DNA of 64,000 nt. Origin: Paragonimus westermani (taxonomy: Eukaryota; Platyhelminthes; Trematoda; Plagiorchiida; Troglotrematidae). Under the pieces are notes generated by a model that saw only the letters and a list, made by a program, of their open reading frames with translations, was not told the DNA's origin and searched no databases. Positions 58,871 to 64,000 of the stretch are shown here, one piece after another; the stretch's first letter is position 1; each line of letters begins with the position of its first letter. The stretch covers positions 32,289 to 96,288 of the forward strand of contig QNGE01001250.1 in assembly GCA_008508345.1 (NCBI GenBank), read 5' to 3'. The position numbers and the translations under genes are program-made.

Positions 58871-59979
58871 AACGAGCTTGTTTCCGGTGTCATATTCAGG
58901 CCAATTACAACACAATACGTATGAAAATGTTCAGATTAGTGTTGCCTGAAGCCTAATTATAATGTGAGTCTAGTATTATTTGAGGATTACGGACATGTTC
59001 ACTGTGGTGCCATATCAACTGTTCCCTTAAGTAGTGGAGGTGGGGGCTATAGATAAATAGCTACAGTCAAGGGCTGAGGTATATTAGAAGAGTACACATA
59101 ATCGTGGAAGTGGTTAGAAGCAGACAACGTGGGATGCTCACGTACAATAATGAACATTGTCCAGGCGGAGTAAAAATGCAGATAACAATGTCCAGATGTA
59201 CACGGTACGTCGGTAATGTTGAGGGGGCAGGGTCACGTGGATTCGATGTGGAGGTGTAGAGTTGTGGTGTCGCTCAAGTCCTCGTGTCAGTTGACGCGTT
59301 GCTGAAGCGTTCACTGTTTGAGATGCGGCGTTGGAAGTTGTGTTGTGTGACGAACCTGTGCACTTGGTCTATTCGTGAGTGAACATCAAATGCGTGTCGG
59401 TCAAGTCGTGGACACCCTCAGTGAATGTGCACGTGCGTGGGTGTGACAAAGGAGAAGAGAGCTCGCTGTCTGTCGGGTGACTGAAGGTGAGATATGCTTG
59501 GCGGAATCTGTGCGTACAAATTGAACCGGGGTTGTCGGATCACGTATCAGTGCGTGATACCGATCTGTGACCTTGAGGATTGACAGACCAACGCGTGCGT
59601 AGGTGAGACGTTAAGGCGCAGGGTCTACTGACCAGATGCGGAACGAATGAATGGCTGACTGAACTATTCGATTTGGCGTACAGCACTGATCTGTTACAAT
59701 TTCAGCGACGACCTACCATGGCAACTCGAGTGCTTGAACATAAGATTCCTGTGCGCACAGATGAGGGTTTGGCAGTCGGATTCAGATAGCCTTCGTAGCG
59801 GCCGGGGTGCGATATTTCGCAACTCTAGTGATAACAAGTGTGGCGCGGTAGATCGACCCGAATGTGCTATTCATATTGATTGTGACCAGAGTCGACTGTG
59901 GGCCAAAATTGTGCTGGAAATCCTTCGTTGTGTCCCGTCATCAACCTAGCTGGTGGTGTATGCGTGCTCTCTCTGCTCT
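58871..59979. other. about 1.1 kb splitting LINE copy C
   Basis: No recognisable protein, terminal repeats or target duplication. It contains several gtgtgtcggt/gtgcgtgggtgtg-like G/T-rich stretches at 59240-59480. Either an insertion into copy C or chance juxtaposition of two fragments. Confidence 0.35.
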
Positions 59980-60165
59980 GTTCGTCGGGACACGTTCATA
60001 GGATAGCTGGCAAGGGGAGTCTGAAGCAGATGCAAGTGCGGCTAAAAACAGATAACCGAAATCTTGGTGGCCATGGGCTGCCCTACTTTGATGTTATTCG
60101 AATAAATCTTTCGGATTGTAACGTTGGTCACAAGCATGAATTATTCCGACATTCAGGGTTGTAGT
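59980..60165 (+). mobile_element. LINE copy C, displaced 3' coding piece
   Basis: Reads SSGHVHRIAGKG, NRNLGGHGLPYFDVIRINLS and DCNVGHKHE. It aligns to LGHVRRMGDD...NPGGQKRRYQDVVQVSLSRCN of copy A, the segment directly after where 58870 stops. About 1.1 kb of unrelated DNA separates the two pieces. Confidence 0.65.
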
Positions 60166-61849
60166 TTCAATGTGGTTATGGTACAGGAGTATCAATATTG
60201 AATTGTAAGGTGACAGTCGTGGGTAAACCTTGTAGCTATTGAGAAGAAATGTAACCACCTTGTGAATGACAACTGATTAGAAGGTTTACTTGTCGAAAAC
60301 CAGGTTAAGGTAAACCTGGACTTCACACCAGTAAAATACAAGAAACGCTGTTCGCGCGAACAGGACGTCCTGTAGTGACCAACGATTGTGTGGCTTCTTT
60401 AAGGATTCTCGCTTGTCTTTTCTTTATGCATGATTCTGTGTACGTATGCCATAGAAAGCCTGGTAGGAACAAAGTGCCACTTTCTTCAGTCCTGCAACTA
60501 ATTGCATGCAGCGAATGCCTGCCGTTTTCCTAACGACTCATTTATTCTATTCTTCAGGGTCGTTCCACTTAGACCTTTACGAGCACTCGGAGTTTCTCCG
60601 TACTTTTCGCGTGGTGCGCCTCTGAGTGCTACCGAGTGGACTGGGACCCATCTTGTGTTGCCCTTCTTTTCTTCTCTTGGTTGCTCTTGTTGGTCCCAGA
60701 TTAGAATAAAGCTAACCGATTGTCATATTTCCAAACATTGGTGGAAATGCACGGTTTGTTCCTAAACTTTGTCGCGTTTTTTTAGTTCGATGCTTGTTAG
60801 GACTACGATTCGATTGTTGTTTTGGAAAGGCGTTCTAATCTGGATGCGGATCGAGCTCACATCCACTTGTCCACCATAGTGCTCATGTCAACGGCGGCCT
60901 TGCAGAGAGAGCTTTTCTTACAGTCTTCCAGTAAGACTACAAAGCACCGAGTCTGTTGTTCAGCATGTATGCTCGATGCGAACTTCAGCGTGCCGACAGC
61001 ATCAAAATACCTCCCGTTTCAACAACGTCAATCAGTGGACCGAACGCGTTTGTGAGGTTCAGACTGATCGTTATGGCACATGTATTCGACGGCAAGTACA
61101 CTAGGCCTCTTTGTAAACCTTCAAGTTGCCCGACATAACTTTGTGAAGATGGAGTTCGAGGTTTCATAGACAGAATCGAGATTTTCACTCGCACCGACAG
61201 AGAATCACTGTTCGCCCTTGTGAACTGGCAATGCACGCGGCCGTATTCTATAATCGCATTGGGTGATTACCCTCCTAGTTGTCTTAATTTAAACGTTTAT
61301 TGGTCAAGTGATATCCAGATTCGTAACTAATCCAGATGACATGTACCGTGTAACTGTTTTCATTCTCTTCGCGTGGGTCACATGTTTGTTTAATGGTGTT
61401 GAGCTCCTTCAGATAGCAAGATTAGTTCCAGAGTGTTCTCAGTCGAGATTTTACCACTGCACAACCACGAACTTTGCACGCACCGGCCAATATGGAAACT
61501 GTCGTACCGCACGCAGGCGATCAAGTTCACATTCAACTTTCCAAGGAACCCAACATCCACGGGTCGAATACAGACTAAAAGCCTGACCAATTGAGTGTCT
61601 CTTAGTTCTTCCCTTCGACATCTCGAGTGTAGTACTCATCTAACCAAAGGCAAAGACGGGATATGATTACGTTACTTGCTAAAGGCTCCATCACGCTTTA
61701 GGTTTGTCCACCCTCGGTATGCATGACTAAATATTTCATTAGGACTGTAACGTAGATCAGTTATAAGACAGTCGAAATCGTGACGTCAGTAACTTGGGTT
61801 TTAAATGTTTTCGGAAAATCGGTACACCTATGTAACAGGTCGATCCACG
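60166..61849. other. no feature supported
   Basis: Between the LINE C piece and the Penelope fragment. Short frames only (for example 60502-60765 +), none recognised. Confidence 0.35.
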
Positions 61850-62497
61850 CTATCGATACAGAGAGGTTCAGTGTTTTGACCAGACGTCTTCGTGAGCATA
61901 ACGGGGGTGCGTGTAAGCGGATCGCGATAGCTAGTAGACCCCTTTTACCCACTCCGATTGCGCTCCACAAACTCGATAGATAGGTTTGAACGAATCTGCC
62001 GAGTTGATCAAATGATACGATTCGACCAAGTGTGCAACGACCGCCGATGAGCAGGCCTTTATCGATTCTCGAGCTAGCCACGCCGGATGATGCTCCCGCG
62101 TGCGTTCAGATAGTCACCTTGTTGTGCGGCCTATGTAGCTTGTTTCACAGGAACAAACGAAACGGTCAACACAAAAAGACGCAGCATGTGTAGGCAGTGT
62201 ATCTTCCAGCGGTGGACGCCAAACTGGTGCGGAAGTAAATCGAACACGTAGTTGGGCCGTGAAATAGGTTTTGTTAAGTGTTACGTTACGTCTCCTGATT
62301 ACATTCTCAGTATTGCTATTACCTTTGAAAGGCAGTAAATATATATTTATCAGCCTTTGTTGTTCCATACATCTCAGTGTTTTTGGTATTGCTCTTTCAA
62401 TGGCCACTGTTTTGTTCTTTTCAGTCTCCATACAAACGAATTTGGTTTCATCTACCAGTGGTGCATTCATTGTAGCTAAATAATCAGCTTCATCCAA
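61850..62497 (-). mobile_element. Penelope-like element fragment, GIY-YIG domain
   Basis: On the - strand, in order: YLLPFKGNSNTENVIRRR, KTYFTAQLRVRFTSAPVW, CVDRFVCSCETSYIGRTTR, one TGA, then in the same frame LSERTREHHPAWLARES, SSAVVAHLVESYHLINSADS and FKPIYRV; after a frameshift LAIAIRLHAPPLCSRRRLVK and TLNLSV. This is the RT-to-endonuclease linker plus GIY-YIG domain of a Penelope-like retroelement (CxC...YIGRT...R...EH). The RT itself is not seen. Dead by one stop and one frameshift. Confidence 0.78.
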
Positions 62498-63220
62498 GAT
62501 GACGATTCTAGCACTCTTTTCAGGTCTGGAGATTAGTGTATCCTCATTTCGCCTTGTAACTCCAGTGAGGTTAGGTGCTGTCGAGTGAGTGGGTTTTTAC
62601 TTATGGTTTTCCAGGTCAGGTACTGATAGCATGATTGAAATGAGGTTGTTTTGAGCATCTCAGATGTCTAAGTTTACTTATAGGATTGCAAAATTTTGAG
62701 CTTACTGATAAACCTTCAAGAGCAAATTCATCCAACACCAAAGGGGACAAACTGCATGTATCGCCCCATATTTCTCGGAAATTCTGTCTCAAGTTTGGTC
62801 GGGTTGAGTTGATTTTTCAGTCTTGTTGGCTTCTTTTCTGGTCTTTTGGCCACGATGTGTTGAACGTAACTCTCAAACTCGCTTACCTCATTCGGTGACA
62901 ACTCTGTTAATATCGTCTCGGAAACAGTCTGCTTGTAATCTAATTCACATGCTCTGCTCGTCCATGTGTCCTTTTCATTTAAAGTTAGTCGTTGTAGTGA
63001 AGTCCCGTCGATGTTATTACGGTTTCGTCTGAGGATGATCTAGTATCGCTTCGGAAGTTGCAAGCGTTCGATACATTGTTCGAGAAACTCAACAGCACCG
63101 CGTTTGCTTCCGCCTTTCTATGCTGAACTTTATATACTTATTAATTTCTTTCAATGTAGTATGGTCTTTAAGTAAATCCTTTGTTCGGTGATGTTCACCA
63201 GGCAGTTAACCACTGTGGAT
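62498..63220. other. no feature supported
   Basis: Moderately AT-rich, with no repeats or coding families recognised. Confidence 0.35.
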
Positions 63221-63493
63221 CGTGTTCGTTTCCCGGGGTGAGGACCTCGTGACTTACAGAGTACGTTGTCGGAGACGTTGGGTGTGAGGACGGTTAATCT
63301 GGCTCAGTGGCGCGAATGTTGTTGTTTAGCCGAGTTTGTCTGTGGAGTGAGTACACTTACTGAGGCGGGGCATTGAAAGCCGTAAGGAAGCTGCTATGGT
63401 GATGACGTCTTATCTTCACCTATAACTCGGTTGTCTGTTTGCAAGGTGTAGGCACCTTGATGTTTGATTGTAGACGTAGTTATTCCTAATAGT
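63221..63493 (+). repeat. dispersed repeat R2, right copy
   Basis: GTTGTCGGAGACGTT at 63265-63279, then TGGCTCAGTGG (a match to a pol III box A consensus) at about 63299, then R1 copy 3. No box B at the usual distance downstream, so I do not call a tRNA-like promoter. Confidence 0.45.
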
Positions 63494-63612
63494 TGTTTTC
63501 CCCCCGGCATTTTTCACTTTTCCTGATCAGGGTATGCTTGTTCGGCACTTGAGCGTCAGTGGGAACCACTGATGCTTTGCTGTACATGACGATTATAATG
63601 ATGTCGATGCGA
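63494..63612 (-). repeat. dispersed repeat R1, copy 3, joined to LINE D
   Basis: More diverged copy (ggaaccactgatgctttgctgtacatgac in part). Its - strand 5' side abuts the truncated endonuclease of LINE D, suggesting R1 is a 3' tail that became linked to this family, or an insertion. Confidence 0.6.
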
Positions 63613-63950
63613 CATGGTTGCCGTGACGGCTCAGTTTTACGTCTGTCAGTGTGCTGCGGCTTCGTGACCTTCGGGTGCTTCACCGATGCAGTAGCGTATG
63701 TACATTCCATGTCCCGATAGACAACCTCTTGAGTCCATGTGCATGCCTCAGGTTGACAAGTGGGACCTTAGATTCATTTACTGACTCCATAGTTTGACTT
63801 ATGAGATAAAAGGGAATGGGATTTTGTTTGTTTGCTTGAGACCAATTAAGTATTCGTAATTTCCGAACTTGTGGACAGTCACAAGTTTTTATTGGGCGGG
63901 CAGTACGAGAACCTAGAACGAGAGTAAATGAGAACCGAGGGGACATTAGA
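63600..63950 (-). mobile_element. LINE copy D, 5' end only
   Basis: On the - strand GLKRLSIGTWNVHTLLHR is followed by one stop and then STRRSRSRSTLTDVKLSRHG and NHVAS. It aligns to VGTWNVRTLLDRCSATERPE...ALIAMELRRYGIDVA of copy A. The coding match ends near 63600 where a dispersed repeat begins. The upstream part runs towards the window edge. Confidence 0.75.
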
Positions 63951-64000
63951 AAAGTACCCAGAAATCATCTGGGGTTTCAGATGATGGTCAGAGATTTTGC

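Overview
The window looks like nuclear DNA from a repeat-rich eukaryote, most likely a parasitic flatworm (fluke or tapeworm; I cannot say which from sequence alone). The evidence is an intron-split eukaryotic glutathione synthetase gene with two 34-37 nt micro-introns near its start, APE-type LINEs of kinds common in flatworm genomes, Penelope-like GIY-YIG relics, and a tRNA-like repeat carrying a hammerhead ribozyme motif like the schistosome SM-alpha element. There are no operons, ribosome binding sites, CRISPR arrays or other prokaryotic features.

The only host gene I can support is glutathione synthetase (GSS), on the + strand, 26,479-56,352. I reconstructed nine exons with consistent phase and GT-AG introns, giving a 513-residue protein from initiator Met to stop. 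The 5' half has the micro-introns; the rest is spread over introns of 1.6-10.3 kb. The two largest, introns 3 and 4, hold most of the recognisable intronic elements.

Left part (1 to about 26.4 kb): a mosaic of decayed LINE fragments on both strands around one full-length LINE (copy A, 16,287-20,728) with an uninterrupted endonuclease-RT-zinc finger frame and an imperfect 13-bp target site duplication.

Middle (26.5-56.4 kb): the GSS gene. Intron 3 holds a LINE RT relic on the - strand and an RTE-like relic ending at a TA microsatellite. Intron 4 holds a nested stack: a large inverted repeat made of tRNA-like units with a hammerhead motif dimer; then an outer inverted repeat pair interrupted by LINE copy B (with a 12-bp target site duplication), which is itself interrupted by an inverted pair of Penelope C-terminal fragments. 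Introns 5-8 show little beyond a GT microsatellite and one dispersed repeat.

Right part (56.4-64 kb): a broken third LINE copy (C), a - strand Penelope GIY-YIG fragment, and the 5' end of a related LINE (D) at the edge, fused to a dispersed repeat also seen at the window start and in GSS intron 4.

Boundaries of decayed elements are approximate, made by reading alignments by eye. Exon boundaries of GSS and the target site duplications were counted to the base.
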